Part shown: piece after piece, positions 25,186 to 33,756 of the stretch
How positions within the stretch are numbered: position 1 is the first letter of the stretch
Layout of the letters: the number at the start of each line of letters is the position of its first letter
Assembly: GCA_017473085.1 (NCBI GenBank)
Contig: JAFUNF010000027.1
Span: forward strand, 1-38,715
From: Clostridia bacterium
GTDB taxonomy: Bacteria; Bacillota; Clostridia; Oscillospirales; CAG-272
DNA length: 38,715 nucleotides
Direction: 5' to 3'
The notes under the pieces: model-generated
Told to the model about the DNA's origin: nothing
Databases searched by the model: none
The model's input: the letters and a program-made list of their open reading frames with translations, nothing else
Translations under genes and position numbers: made by a program

Positions 25186-26157
25186 TTATCTCCTTTTCGA
25201 CCTTACCTTAATAAAGGTATCCTCGGCGTATTTAAAATCTGTCTTTAGCATATTGTTGATGGCAAAGCTATATTCAGTTTCGATTTTGGAATCAACAGTT
25301 ACAGTAAAGGCATCTTTCTCTACATAATATTTAATGTCTCTTTCGTTGTGGTCGCTGGAGTTTATTGTATATTGTGTTTCTAAGATGGTTCCATCATAAA
25401 GTCTTATACTAATGAGGTCCCCATTTGCTTTTATATCAGACATATTTTTAGCGTTTACAATTAATCCGTCAAGAAAGATTGAGCTTTTGTCACACTTGTC
25501 GAATATTCGTCTGATATCGTTTTGAAGCATTTTTCTTGTGGCGCTTAAATAATCGTAGTAGGTCTGTCCATCCTCCTCATAGTAAAGATTGTATTGACCA
25601 CAGTAGTACTCAGGACTGTCCCCATCAATGTCGGTTGCTTCATCGTTGTAGGTGATTGTAACTATTTTGTTTGTACGAAGCATAATTTCAAGGCTTGGCC
25701 AATGATTATCATCGCCCCAATCGCAACAGGTGGATTTTACATTCTTCAAATCTACAGTTACGTTATTTAGCTTAACACTTGCACCCTTGGTGCATATGCC
25801 TGAAATTGATAAATCAGGAGCCTTTGCTGGTGATTTTGGTGCTTCCTCTACCTTTTTAGGCTGTGGTGCAGGAGTTTCTTCTTCCTTTTGTGCTCCAGCC
25901 TTACCATTTGTCATAATTTCAATATATCTGTTTACCAATCTAACCTCTTCCTCGGTAACATTGATATATTTCATTCCACCATGACCCATTGCATTTCTTA
26001 AATCCACAAATTGCTCAATTCGTGAGCAATCCTCTAAGCTTATAAGTCCATTTTTGTATGCTACCTTAGCCCAACCCTTTGCGTTTTGGTCTACAAGATT
26101 GTAGGCTCTTTTGTTTAAAATATCAATGGCATCAATAAATTTTTCGTTAGGTGTCAT
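25186..26157 (-). CDS. Two-domain protein with HEPN-like N-terminus
   Basis: A 323-residue soluble protein. The first ~95 residues are helical and end in FVDLRNAMGHGG, an R-x4-H motif with a polar residue after R, as in HEPN RNase domains. A flexible Pro/Lys/Glu linker follows (EEETPAPQPKKVEEAPKSP), then a beta-rich domain of ~190 residues with CCDWGDDNHWPSLEIML. I do not recognise that second domain. The ATG at 26157 has AGGAG six bases ahead and overlaps the serine dehydratase stop by 11 bases. No nucleotidyltransferase antitoxin partner is adjacent, so a toxin role is unsupported; an RNA-linked role is inference from the motif. Confidence 0.6.
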   Translation of the reverse strand: MTPNEKFIDAIDILNKRAYNLVDQNAKGWAKVAYKNGLISLEDCSRIEQFVDLRNAMGHGGMKYINVTEEEVRLVNRYIEIMTNGKAGAQKEEETPAPQPKKVEEAPKSPAKAPDLSISGICTKGASVKLNNVTVDLKNVKSTCCDWGDDNHWPSLEIMLRTNKIVTITYNDEATDIDGDSPEYYCGQYNLYYEEDGQTYYDYLSATRKMLQNDIRRIFDKCDKSSIFLDGLIVNAKNMSDIKANGDLISIRLYDGTILETQYTINSSDHNERDIKYYVEKDAFTVTVDSKIETEYSFAINNMLKTDFKYAEDTFIKVRSKRR

Positions 26158-27391
26158 CGTTTTCTCCTGTTGCTTCGTGATTAGTATAGTGCTTAGCAAG
26201 TCCACCTGATGAAGTTTCTCTGTAATCACTTAATAGATTTTTACCTGTTTCGTACATTACCTTCACTACCATATCAAAGCTAATTTTTCTTGAGTCGGTT
26301 AAGAAGTTTGCCAAGGAAAGTGCATTGATTGCACGCATTGCGGCAACTGCATTTCTCTCAATGCAAGGAATTTGCACAAGTCCACCGATTGGGTCACAGG
26401 TAAGCCCTAAGTGATGCTCCATTGCAACCTCGGAGGCATATTCAATTTGACCAAGTCCCATTTCAAAAAGCTCTGCAAGGGCAGCTGATGCCATTGAGCA
26501 GGCAGAGCCGATCTCTGCTTGACAGCCACACTCTGCGCCACTTATAGATGCATTTTTCTTGATTAGGTTTCCTATAATTCCACCTGTGGCAAGAGCTTGC
26601 AAAATTTTGTCGTCGCTGAAGCCCTTTTTCTCTTGGTAATACATAAGAACAGAGGGTAAAACTCCACAGGAGCCACAGGTTGGTGCAGTTACAATTTTGC
26701 CACCTGAGGCGTTTTGCTCGCTTACTGCAAAGGCATAGGAGCATACAAGACGGTTTTCCTGTGTTTGAGCTGACTCGTCTATATGTCTTTGATTGTATAA
26801 AATTTGTGCACGACGTTGGGTATTTAAGCCACCTGGTAAAACACCCTTAGTTGTAAGTCCCTGACGGATTGAGTTTTTCATACACTCCCAAACATCAGAC
26901 AGGTAGTGAAAGATTTCCTCCCCCTCAAATTCCTTAACATATTGCCAAATTCTTATATTTTTGCTTGAGCAGTATTCGGCAATTTCTGTATATGAGTTGT
27001 GGGGATAAACCTCACTTTCTCCTGAGGCTGTACTTTGTTCGTTTTGCTCCCCATCAAAAAGAATGCTTCCTCCACCTATGCTATATACTCTTTTTTTGCC
27101 AAGGAGTGTGCCTCCCTTATAGGCAAAAACGTCCATTGTATTTGGATGATAGTCACAAGGAGCAGTTTTATCAAAGATTATTTCGCAGGGTATGGGCAAA
27201 AAGGTTTCCTTAATTATTCTGTCTGTGCCATGCCCCTTTCCTGTTAGGGCAAGAGAGCCAAAAAGAGTAACCTTGAAGCTATCTGCCTCTGGAAATTCGC
27301 TTTTAATTCTTTTCACTGCCCTTTCAGGTCCCATTGTGTGAGAGCTTGAGGGTCCTCTTCCAATTTTATATAGCTCACGTAAGGATTGCAT
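26147..27391 (-). CDS. sdaA: L-serine dehydratase, iron-sulfur dependent, single chain
   Basis: A 414-residue enzyme converting L-serine to pyruvate and ammonia. The N-terminal beta domain has GRGPSSSHTMGPERAVKR. The alpha domain carries the [4Fe-4S] cysteines in TAPTCGSCGVLPSVL and GAECGCQAEIGSACSMAS. MEHHLGLTCDPIGGLVQIPC is the typical C-terminal block. Both domains are on one chain, as in the E. coli enzyme, though somewhat shorter. It has GGAGG before its ATG and its own promoter, and leads an operon of four genes. The cluster is oxygen-sensitive, consistent with an anaerobe. Confidence 0.93.
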   Translation of the reverse strand: MQSLRELYKIGRGPSSSHTMGPERAVKRIKSEFPEADSFKVTLFGSLALTGKGHGTDRIIKETFLPIPCEIIFDKTAPCDYHPNTMDVFAYKGGTLLGKKRVYSIGGGSILFDGEQNEQSTASGESEVYPHNSYTEIAEYCSSKNIRIWQYVKEFEGEEIFHYLSDVWECMKNSIRQGLTTKGVLPGGLNTQRRAQILYNQRHIDESAQTQENRLVCSYAFAVSEQNASGGKIVTAPTCGSCGVLPSVLMYYQEKKGFSDDKILQALATGGIIGNLIKKNASISGAECGCQAEIGSACSMASAALAELFEMGLGQIEYASEVAMEHHLGLTCDPIGGLVQIPCIERNAVAAMRAINALSLANFLTDSRKISFDMVVKVMYETGKNLLSDYRETSSGGLAKHYTNHEATGENDDT

Positions 27392-27422
27392 TTTTTATCC
27401 TCCAATAATATTATCTATTTAT

Positions 27423-27450
27423 ATTTTAGCATATTTTAGGTGCTTGTCAA
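27423..27450 (-). promoter_or_regulatory. Promoter of the sdaA operon
   Basis: On the minus strand TTGACA (plus 27445-27450) and TAAAAT (plus 27423-27428) are 16 bases apart. The -35 lies seven bases beyond the stop of the comEC frame. Confidence 0.75.
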
Positions 27451-27456
27451 GTAAAA

Positions 27457-27969
27457 CTATTTTGCGATTCGTATTCTGAGAGGCTCTGTTATTTCAATTT
27501 GACTTAGTCGCTTAGATAAAAATCGAATTGTGGCATAATCTTTGCTATTTCCTAAAAACAAGCAAGCTTGTGCGTATGGTATGTCATAGCTATACTCCAT
27601 ATGATATGGTGGGCCATAGCTACCAAGGACTAAAATGTCACTTTGATATGCCCATTTTTCAGGGGTAGTGTCTGTTAGCTCATAAGCGGAGGGTGCTAAA
27701 TAAACTAAATTGCATCGGTTAATTGACAAATTGAAATAGGTGCATTTCCTTTCAGAGCGAGAAAGCACGTCGCTCATTTTCATATCAATGGCGGCTTGTC
27801 CTAAGCCTTGATGCTCTTGTAGGTCGAATATATTTACGCCCTCTGCTTTGGCAATTTCAAAAATATGACTCCTTGCCTCAAGCTCCTTTTCTGACACTCC
27901 CTCGGGTAAATATAGATTTCTTACCTTGATTTTATTATTAAGCTTTTGGAAAAATTTATCAGAGGCTAG
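27457..27969 (-). pseudogene. comEC: comEC, 3' part (shifted frame)
   Basis: The open frame from 27969 to 27457 encodes 170 residues: LASDKFFQKLNNKIKVRN and YLPEGVSEKELEARSHIFEI first, then the end of a lactamase-like domain (SDILVLGSYGPP, ending LRIRIAK). It is in a different frame from the 5' part and continues its sense exactly. The two frames abut at the TCC codon before the TAG stop. A GTG at 27897 could start a 146-residue protein, but no good ribosome site supports it. The combined length, about 752 residues, is normal for ComEC. The usual metal-binding HxHxDH motif is absent, so the lactamase-like domain looks non-catalytic. Confidence 0.7.
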
Positions 27970-29714
27970 GATAAGTCGGTTATTATGTAATTTTCTATTT
28001 CAAAATAGCCCAAATGATTTGCAAGGGCAGTGCTTGTGTTTGCAACACCTGTTGTTGAGGGAGACATGTCAATTATTGAAAGCTGATTGTTTTCCTCAAA
28101 ATACACAAGGTCCCGTGTCCTTTCGCTATATGCACCTACATAAGTGTTTACTGTTCTGTCAACAAATAAAACAGCTGTGCCTGCCACAACAAAGCACAAG
28201 CCACAAAGAATAGCACCTATTAGCTTGACCCTTATTTTCTTATGAGTCAAAGCAAACAAGACAAGTGATACTACGCAAATAACTATACCAAGAACTTGTA
28301 TCCAGCTTGACATAGGCACAACTATATGCTTAAAATTGGCAAAAAAGCTAACTATCTGTATACTCTTTTCACAGAGAAATTCGCACACTCCTCCAAGAAA
28401 ATTGCTTATATATGGAATGTCGCACACCATAAGATACACAGGACTTATATAAATTAGCAAATTGAATATAGGCACTAAAATTATATTTAGGAATGGAGAA
28501 AGAATTGCAACGCCACCTATTCTTATACAAAGCACAGGAATTGTGGCAATGCAAACAACTATTGTTGTAATGAAGGTAAATACTATGTGTCTTAATGGCT
28601 TAAAGGGTAATCTTCTCAGGAATTTTATTGAATAAATTATTCTTGTTGCCAAAACGCAACCCATCATTGCAAGGAAAGACAACTGAAGTGACATGGAAAA
28701 TATAGAATACGGGGATACGATACATATAAGTGTTACTGACAAAAACAAAAGAGTTATTGTGTCAGTGCGCTTGCCAAAGCATTTCAGTATATAGAAGATT
28801 ATTAGCATTAATGCAGAGCGAAGACAAGAAAGAATAAAGCCTGTCATAGCAGTAAACAACAAGATGCCCACACAGGTAAGTATATAGGATATTCTTCCCT
28901 TAATTTTCAATAGCTTTAAAAGAAATGTTAAAATTGCAGATATAATTGCTAAGTGCATTCCACTCAAAGCAAGAATGTGAGATACACCAAGTCGTGAAAA
29001 GTCTCTTGTTATGCTTGCACTAAGTGTGCTTGTATTTCCTAAAAGCAGAGCTGACAAAAGTGAGGCTGTATCTTGGTTCAGATTATTGAAAAATCGCTGA
29101 CAGAGTGTCTGTTTTAATTGTCTTAACCACAACACTATTGAGTTTGCATCGTTAGAGATAATTTGGTGCTTTTCTGCCTCAACTCTCAAAAATATTCCTC
29201 GGTCTTGATATATTTTAGCCTCGTCAAAGCCAAGAGATTTTTCATCGAGAATAGAAATATATGCCTCTGCCTCGAATACATCTCCATACTTAAGTCCACC
29301 AAATTGTATTTCGCCAATTGCCTTTGTGTTTACCTCGTTTCCGTCAAGAGAAATAATATTTATTTCGTATGTTCCTAAGTAGCTGGATTCGTATAGAATC
29401 TCCTCTACCCTTGCTTCAATAACACCCTCCTTTTCCTGCAAGCTACTTGCTTTCATTTCGTTAGTAGTAAAGAAAATTAAGCTTACAGAAAATGAAATTA
29501 CCATCAAAAGTGCAAGTGGTGTCAGTCTTGCTAATAGATATTTATTTTTATTTCCTCTTTTAATAAGACAGTATATTGCAAGTATAAGGTAAAGGAAAAG
29601 CACCGTTGACAGACATATAATTCTTAAAACGGTGCTCATATAATATGATGCAAAAAGACAAATTATAAAGCCTAAGCATCCTAATGCCAGGTTACGATAT
29701 TTAAAAATGCCCAT
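27966..29714 (-). CDS. comEC: comEC, 5' part: competence DNA-uptake channel
   Basis: A 582-residue frame containing the N-terminal helices, the OB-like external domain (about residues 90-190), and the competence domain with LSGMHLAIISAIL and a run of hydrophobic helices to about residue 510. It then enters the lactamase-like domain (YFEENNQLSIIDMSP) and stops at TAG (plus 27966-27968) after ENYIITDLS. ComEC forms the membrane channel for single-stranded DNA during transformation. The stop cuts the C-terminal domain, which continues in another frame. If real, the protein is truncated. If the one-base change is an assembly error, the gene is whole. No comEA is adjacent. Confidence 0.85.
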   Translation of the reverse strand: MGIFKYRNLALGCLGFIICLFASYYMSTVLRIICLSTVLFLYLILAIYCLIKRGNKNKYLLARLTPLALLMVISFSVSLIFFTTNEMKASSLQEKEGVIEARVEEILYESSYLGTYEINIISLDGNEVNTKAIGEIQFGGLKYGDVFEAEAYISILDEKSLGFDEAKIYQDRGIFLRVEAEKHQIISNDANSIVLWLRQLKQTLCQRFFNNLNQDTASLLSALLLGNTSTLSASITRDFSRLGVSHILALSGMHLAIISAILTFLLKLLKIKGRISYILTCVGILLFTAMTGFILSCLRSALMLIIFYILKCFGKRTDTITLLFLSVTLICIVSPYSIFSMSLQLSFLAMMGCVLATRIIYSIKFLRRLPFKPLRHIVFTFITTIVVCIATIPVLCIRIGGVAILSPFLNIILVPIFNLLIYISPVYLMVCDIPYISNFLGGVCEFLCEKSIQIVSFFANFKHIVVPMSSWIQVLGIVICVVSLVLFALTHKKIRVKLIGAILCGLCFVVAGTAVLFVDRTVNTYVGAYSERTRDLVYFEENNQLSIIDMSPSTTGVANTSTALANHLGYFEIENYIITDLS

Positions 29715-29729
29715 ATTTCCTCGTGATTA

Positions 29730-30515
29730 TTATTCTAAGTAGCTTTCTCTTAGCTCCTTAAGATATTTTTCATCAATTCCCATACACTTCTTTAGGTATT
29801 CTTCAATTCCACCCCTGTCTTCAATCACCTCAAATACCACCTGTATGTACTCTGGAATTACTCCATTTACAAAGGGAATACAATCAATATGGTCACTATC
29901 AAGTCCCATTTCCTTTGCTCTTTCGATAGTTCGTTTAGTTGATTCCGCTGTGCTTTTATTAGTTAGCATATAGTCTTTTATTATATCCTCTTGTGATGCA
30001 CCTAATGCCATCAAAAACAAAACTGTACCTGTGCCCACTCGGTCCTTGCCAGCTGCACAATGATATAAAAGAGCACCCTCTTTATTTTCCTTTAACAAAT
30101 CAAAGAAACGACGATAGCCATTTATACTAAATTCATCAGTTACAAGTGGCTCGTAAAGTCTTGCTAACCAATCTCTTACACCTGTGCCAAGGGTAGTTAT
30201 AATGTTTATAACCTGCTCCTCAACAGTTTGCTTTTTGCCATCTCTTGAAAGTCCAACTGTTAGGCTTTTTAGAATTGGACATTTTTCATATCTTACACCA
30301 TCTATTACTCGGTCAGGACTTGATAAAATTTCGGGCTCGGAGCGAAAATCCACAACCATACGAAGTCCCTTTTCTGTAAGCTGCTTTTCTCCCTTGTCTG
30401 TTAGGTAGCCTATGTGAGAGGAGCGAATAACTCTGCCCATTTTTAAGGTCTTATCACCACATTTAATTCCGCCTAAGTCACGAACATTTTGTGCACCATC
30501 TATATATAATTCCAT
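29730..30515 (-). CDS. Tyrosine/serine protein phosphatase (PTP type)
   Basis: A 261-residue cytoplasmic phosphatase. The catalytic loop HCAAGKDRVGTG near residues 152-163 fits C-x5-R, with cysteine as nucleophile and arginine binding phosphate. The N-terminus NVRDLGGIKCGDK and VVDFRSEPE belong to the Tyr_phosphatase3 family, whose members act on phosphotyrosine or phosphoinositides. The ATG has GGAG five bases ahead. It lies upstream of comEC with a 15-base gap and has its own promoter, so the two form an operon. The substrate is unknown. Confidence 0.88.
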   Translation of the reverse strand: MELYIDGAQNVRDLGGIKCGDKTLKMGRVIRSSHIGYLTDKGEKQLTEKGLRMVVDFRSEPEILSSPDRVIDGVRYEKCPILKSLTVGLSRDGKKQTVEEQVINIITTLGTGVRDWLARLYEPLVTDEFSINGYRRFFDLLKENKEGALLYHCAAGKDRVGTGTVLFLMALGASQEDIIKDYMLTNKSTAESTKRTIERAKEMGLDSDHIDCIPFVNGVIPEYIQVVFEVIEDRGGIEEYLKKCMGIDEKYLKELRESYLE

Positions 30516-30548
30516 AAATACTCCGACAAAAAAATATTATTTTATAAA

Positions 30549-30577
30549 ATTGTACCATAATAGATTGATATTTTCAA
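30549..30577 (-). promoter_or_regulatory. Promoter of the phosphatase-comEC operon
   Basis: On the minus strand TTGAAA (plus 30572-30577) and TACAAT (plus 30549-30554) are 17 bases apart. It overlaps the rightward promoter of cysE. Confidence 0.6.
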
Positions 30578-30593
30578 CACTTTGTGATATTAT
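30565..30593 (+). promoter_or_regulatory. Promoter of the cysE operon
   Basis: TTGATA at 30565-30570 and TATTAT at 30588-30593 are 17 bases apart, with a strong GGAGC ribosome site before the ATG at 30640. It overlaps the leftward promoter, so the two may interfere. No T-box or SAM riboswitch is visible in the 120-base gap. Confidence 0.65.
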
Positions 30594-30639
30594 TTATAAT
30601 ATAATATAGCATAATGACCTATTTGAAAGGAGCTTTTTT

Positions 30640-31506
30640 ATGGATAGCATAAAAAATACTGCTAATCTTTTGGCTAAAACCTATAAGGAGTCCCCAATTT
30701 CCTTGTTTAACAATACTATGTGCTTGCCTGATAAGGCTGAAATAATTTCAATTCTTAAGGATATACAATCGCTTTTCTTTCCTGCTTATTTCGCTTCAGT
30801 TAAAACTGATAACGCAGAGGACTTTGCTCAGGAGCTAACAAGCACAATATACTACAAGCTTAAAAAACAGCTTGACCGTGCTATTACCTCAAAATGTAGT
30901 AGTAACAAAAGCTCAAACGAAATTCTTGAAAGATTCATTTCAAGTCTGCCTGAAATACACAAGCTTTTAATAAAGGATGTTGAGGCAACCTTAAGTGGCG
31001 ACCCTGCTGCCTCATCCTGTGAGGAAATTATCTTTTGTTATCCTGGATTTTATGCAATTTTCGTATACAGAGTGGCACATTTGCTATACCTTGAGGGTGT
31101 GCCATTTATTCCCAGAATAATGACCGAGCACGCTCACTCAATGACAGGTATTGATATTAACCCTGGTGCTACAATTGGGGAATATTTCTTTATTGACCAT
31201 GGTACAGGCATTGTTATTGGCGAAACCACAGTAATTGGCAATCACGTTAAGATTTATCAGGGTGTTACTCTTGGTGCTTTATCTCCAAGAAAGGGGCAAA
31301 GCCTATCAGGTGTTAAGCGTCATCCTACTGTTTGTGACGATGTTACTATTTATTCAGGTGCGTCAATTCTTGGTGGCGAAACTGTAATTGGCAAGGGCGC
31401 AGTTATCGGTGGTAATGCCTTCATTACTGAAAGTGTTGATGATGGTAGCCGTGTAAGTGTTAAAAAGCCTGAGCACATTGTTAAGAATAAAACGAATAAG
31501 GACTAA
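30640..31506 (+). CDS. cysE: Serine O-acetyltransferase
   Basis: A 288-residue enzyme of the EpsC-like clade, making O-acetylserine for cysteine synthesis from serine and acetyl-CoA. The N-terminal ~140 residues are helical. The left-handed beta-helix carries hexapeptide repeats, with GIDINPGATIG, FFIDHGTGIVIGETTVIG (catalytic Asp-His pair near 186) and GVTLGALS. The C-terminus is basic. AAGGAGC precedes the ATG. cysK is not next to it; three unrelated genes follow on the same strand. Control by cysteine is usual but no element is visible. Confidence 0.93.
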   Translation: MDSIKNTANLLAKTYKESPISLFNNTMCLPDKAEIISILKDIQSLFFPAYFASVKTDNAEDFAQELTSTIYYKLKKQLDRAITSKCSSNKSSNEILERFISSLPEIHKLLIKDVEATLSGDPAASSCEEIIFCYPGFYAIFVYRVAHLLYLEGVPFIPRIMTEHAHSMTGIDINPGATIGEYFFIDHGTGIVIGETTVIGNHVKIYQGVTLGALSPRKGQSLSGVKRHPTVCDDVTIYSGASILGGETVIGKGAVIGGNAFITESVDDGSRVSVKKPEHIVKNKTNKD

Positions 31507-31510
31507 AAAA

Positions 31511-31993
31511 ATGAATTGTAAGGTTAAAATAACAACTACTCAAAGCGACTATAAGGGCATGTCTATTTTTGACTGTGCCGTTAAGGAGCTTATGATGAAT
31601 GAAACCATATCGGACTACACCGAGGGCGATATAATTGAAACTACTCTTTTTGGGGAATTTTCCACACAGGGTGGCAAATTTACTCTCAGCTACGACGAGG
31701 AAAGCGAATATATGGGTGCTACCCATACTAAAGTTGAATTTTCTCTTGCAGAGCCTAATTTAATTAGCATTGTAAGAGGTGGTGCAGTTGAATCCTTTAT
31801 GGTTTTCGAAAAGCACAAGAGAAATATTTGCGTCTATAACACAGGAATTTTGCCCTTCGATATTTGTATTTTTACTAAGGAAATTACAAATCAGCTTCTT
31901 GAAAAGGGATACCTTGAGCTTGATTATATTATCGAGATTAAGGGTGCTTGTGCTCAGCATACTGTTATGAAAATGGAAGTGACAAGACTATGA
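31511..31993 (+). CDS. DUF1934 (YwiB-like) beta-barrel protein
   Basis: A 160-residue small beta-rich protein without a signal peptide. The pattern FTLSYDEESEYMGATHTKVEF fits the DUF1934 core, where an aromatic-glutamate-rich strand pair precedes a Met-Gly turn. YwiB of B. subtilis belongs to this calycin-like family of unknown function. The ATG is four bases after the cysE stop, with AAGGA near the end of cysE; longer in-frame starts overlap that gene and lack support. Its stop overlaps the holA ATG by four bases, so the two are coupled. Confidence 0.65.
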   Translation: MNCKVKITTTQSDYKGMSIFDCAVKELMMNETISDYTEGDIIETTLFGEFSTQGGKFTLSYDEESEYMGATHTKVEFSLAEPNLISIVRGGAVESFMVFEKHKRNICVYNTGILPFDICIFTKEITNQLLEKGYLELDYIIEIKGACAQHTVMKMEVTRL

Positions 31994-33027
31994 CCGAGGC
32001 AGAATTCCGTGCCGAGCTTAAGGATTTAAAGGGTGGCTATTTGTTTATAGGTAGCGAGGATTACCTTAAATACTCCTACTCTAAGGAGGTGCAAAAGGTT
32101 ATTCTTGACGGCTCCTTTGATGAGTTTAATCATCTTGTGCTTTATGCCGAGGAATATACCCCCTACGCTCTTTCAGATGCTATCTCCTCTTTGCCTGTTA
32201 TGGCTGAAAAAAAGCTTGTCGAGGTCCGAGGTGTGAACTTCAATAGCTTTAAAAAAGATGACCTTGCCAAGCTTGAGGGTGTTTTAGATACCCTTAAGGA
32301 CAACGAGCATACTATTCTTATTATTCGAGCCGATAGTGATTATTTTAACGCAGGTAGGCTACCTAAGGCTCCCTCTGAGCTTTATAAAATAGTAACTAAG
32401 CATTTAACTCCTGTTATACTTGATTTTCCTACTCCTGCAAGGTTAAAAAGCTGGATTTCTCGACACTTCTCCCAGCATAATGTGAAATTTGACCCCATAC
32501 TGTGCGACAAGTTAGTCGATGTTTGTGGTCACGATATGTGGGCTTTATCTAACGAAATTACTAAGCTTTGTGCCTACGCTCAAGGATTAGAAAAGGACAT
32601 AATTACACGCGAGGATATTGACAACGTTTGTTGCAAAACAACCGAGTATGATGATTTTCAATTAACTAATGCACTTTTAGAAAAAAATAGGTCCTTAGTG
32701 TTTGAAACTCTGTATAGACAAAAGTCCTCCTTTGAGCCAGCACCAACCATACTTGCATCAGTTATGCGTATGTACACCGAGCTTTTCTTAGTGCAAAGAC
32801 TTTATTCTCAGGGTCAGGGCAAGGCACAAATTGCCTCTGCAACTGGTATTCACGAGTTTAAGGTGGGTATGTATTTAAAATCAATTAATGGTGTTAATCC
32901 CAAAAAATTTGCTCGAGCAGTTGAGCTTTGTGCCGAGGCAGATGTTAAGTATAAATCTGTTTCCAATGCTTCTCCCTATTTAATACTTGAAAGGCTAATA
33001 AGTACACTCTGTGTCTTGTTTTGTTAG
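31990..33027 (+). CDS. holA: DNA polymerase III subunit delta
   Basis: A 345-residue clamp-loader subunit. The fold is recognised from the N-terminal GGYLFIGSEDYLKYSYSKEV, the LPVMAEKKLVEVRG block, LVDVCGHDMWALSNEITKLC and the C-terminal PAPTILASVMRMYTELFLVQ and YLILERLISTL. Delta opens the beta clamp during loading. The ATG at 31990 overlaps the preceding stop (ATGA), and an in-frame ATG at 31948 is not supported. The normal neighbour rpsT is absent. Confidence 0.92.
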   Translation: MTEAEFRAELKDLKGGYLFIGSEDYLKYSYSKEVQKVILDGSFDEFNHLVLYAEEYTPYALSDAISSLPVMAEKKLVEVRGVNFNSFKKDDLAKLEGVLDTLKDNEHTILIIRADSDYFNAGRLPKAPSELYKIVTKHLTPVILDFPTPARLKSWISRHFSQHNVKFDPILCDKLVDVCGHDMWALSNEITKLCAYAQGLEKDIITREDIDNVCCKTTEYDDFQLTNALLEKNRSLVFETLYRQKSSFEPAPTILASVMRMYTELFLVQRLYSQGQGKAQIASATGIHEFKVGMYLKSINGVNPKKFARAVELCAEADVKYKSVSNASPYLILERLISTLCVLFC

Positions 33028-33033
33028 TTTTGT

Positions 33034-33606
33034 ATGAGAATTAAATATCCTATAATAGTTGAGGGAAAATACGACAAAATTAAGCTTGATTCTCTTTTTG
33101 AGGCTACTGTTATTACAACAGGTGGCTTTGAGATTTTCAACAGTCGAGAAAAGGAGCTTTTGATAAAAAGGCTTGCAAGCAAAACTCCTATAATTCTCTT
33201 GACCGACTCTGACGGTGGTGGTCATCTTATTCGCTCCCATATAAAAACTATTTTACCACCTGACAAAATTATTAATCTTTACGTACCAAGGGTTGAAGGT
33301 AAGGAAAAAAGAAAAAGCCAACCATCAAAGGAAGGCATTTTGGGCGTTGAGGGCATTGATAAGGAAACCCTTATTTCTCTTTTAAAGCCCTTTAGTGGCG
33401 ATGGCGAATACATTGCCAAGGGCAATATCACTAAGGTGGATTTCTTCAAATTCGGTCTTAGTGGTGGTAAGGATAGCAAGCAAAAAAGAGAAAAGCTTCT
33501 TTCCTTGCTCAACCTACCAACAAATATGACTGCTAACGCAATGCTCAGCGCAGTCAACATTTTTTACTCCAAGGAAGAGATTGAGAAAATTATTTCTACT
33601 ATGTAA
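33034..33606 (+). CDS. Toprim ribonuclease M5-like protein (DUF4093)
   Basis: A 190-residue Toprim protein related to ribonuclease M5, which trims 5S rRNA precursors. The Toprim glutamate is in IIVEGKYDK near residue 10, and the acidic motif LTDSDGGGHLIRSHI near 57-71 resembles the LTDPDxxG of RNase M5. The C-terminal half carries the DUF4093-type FFKFGLSGGKDSKQKREKLL. The start is only six bases after the holA stop, without a clear Shine-Dalgarno sequence, so translation may rely on coupling. It is the last gene of the cysE operon; a true rnmV cannot be distinguished from a paralogue without a search. Confidence 0.82.
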   Translation: MRIKYPIIVEGKYDKIKLDSLFEATVITTGGFEIFNSREKELLIKRLASKTPIILLTDSDGGGHLIRSHIKTILPPDKIINLYVPRVEGKEKRKSQPSKEGILGVEGIDKETLISLLKPFSGDGEYIAKGNITKVDFFKFGLSGGKDSKQKREKLLSLLNLPTNMTANAMLSAVNIFYSKEEIEKIISTM

Positions 33607-33621
33607 AAAGGTGTCCACGGG
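33605..33621 (+). repeat. Half copy of the downstream terminator
   Basis: AAAAAGGTGTCCACGGG sits at the end of the RNase M5-like gene and nearly equals the left half of the terminator at 33757 (AAAAGGTGTCCACAGGG). It lacks its own complementary arm. Confidence 0.75.
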
Positions 33622-33737
33622 CTCACCTGCGAAAAACAGGCGAGCCAATGAAATTTGCCCATTCGGGCAAGTGAAATCGCTACACGATGAAATATTTGCT
33701 ACGCAAATGTGAAATGTTCGCTTTGCGAACGTGACTA
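33620..33737 (+). repeat. Variable-hairpin array 2 with RTGAAAT linkers
   Basis: Five hairpins in a row: 33620-33646 (GGCTC and CCTG arms, one mismatch), 33655-33670, 33676-33688, 33694-33708 and 33716-33730. The linker ATGAAAT or GTGAAAT stands between them at 33648, 33671, 33687 and 33709, and a decayed GTGACTA follows at 33731. Linker starts are 23, 16, 22 and 22 bases apart. Stem sequences are all different. This is the same design as array 1 at 13192. It lies in the 517-base gap between the convergent RNase M5-like gene and tpiA. Confidence 0.75.
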
Positions 33738-33756
33738 AATTACATTTTAAATAATG

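Noticed and set aside
27457-27897. Independent 146-residue gene starting at GTG 27897
   Set aside because: The frame extends upstream in register with the ComEC sequence and the GTG has no good ribosome site.
27966-27975. Programmed -1 frameshift in comEC
   Set aside because: A -1 shift at TTATCC would join the frames, but the site is not a usual slippery heptamer and no stimulating structure is evident.
30594-30639. Riboswitch or T-box before cysE
   Set aside because: The leader is only some 45 bases, too short for a known sensor, with no terminator-antiterminator pair.
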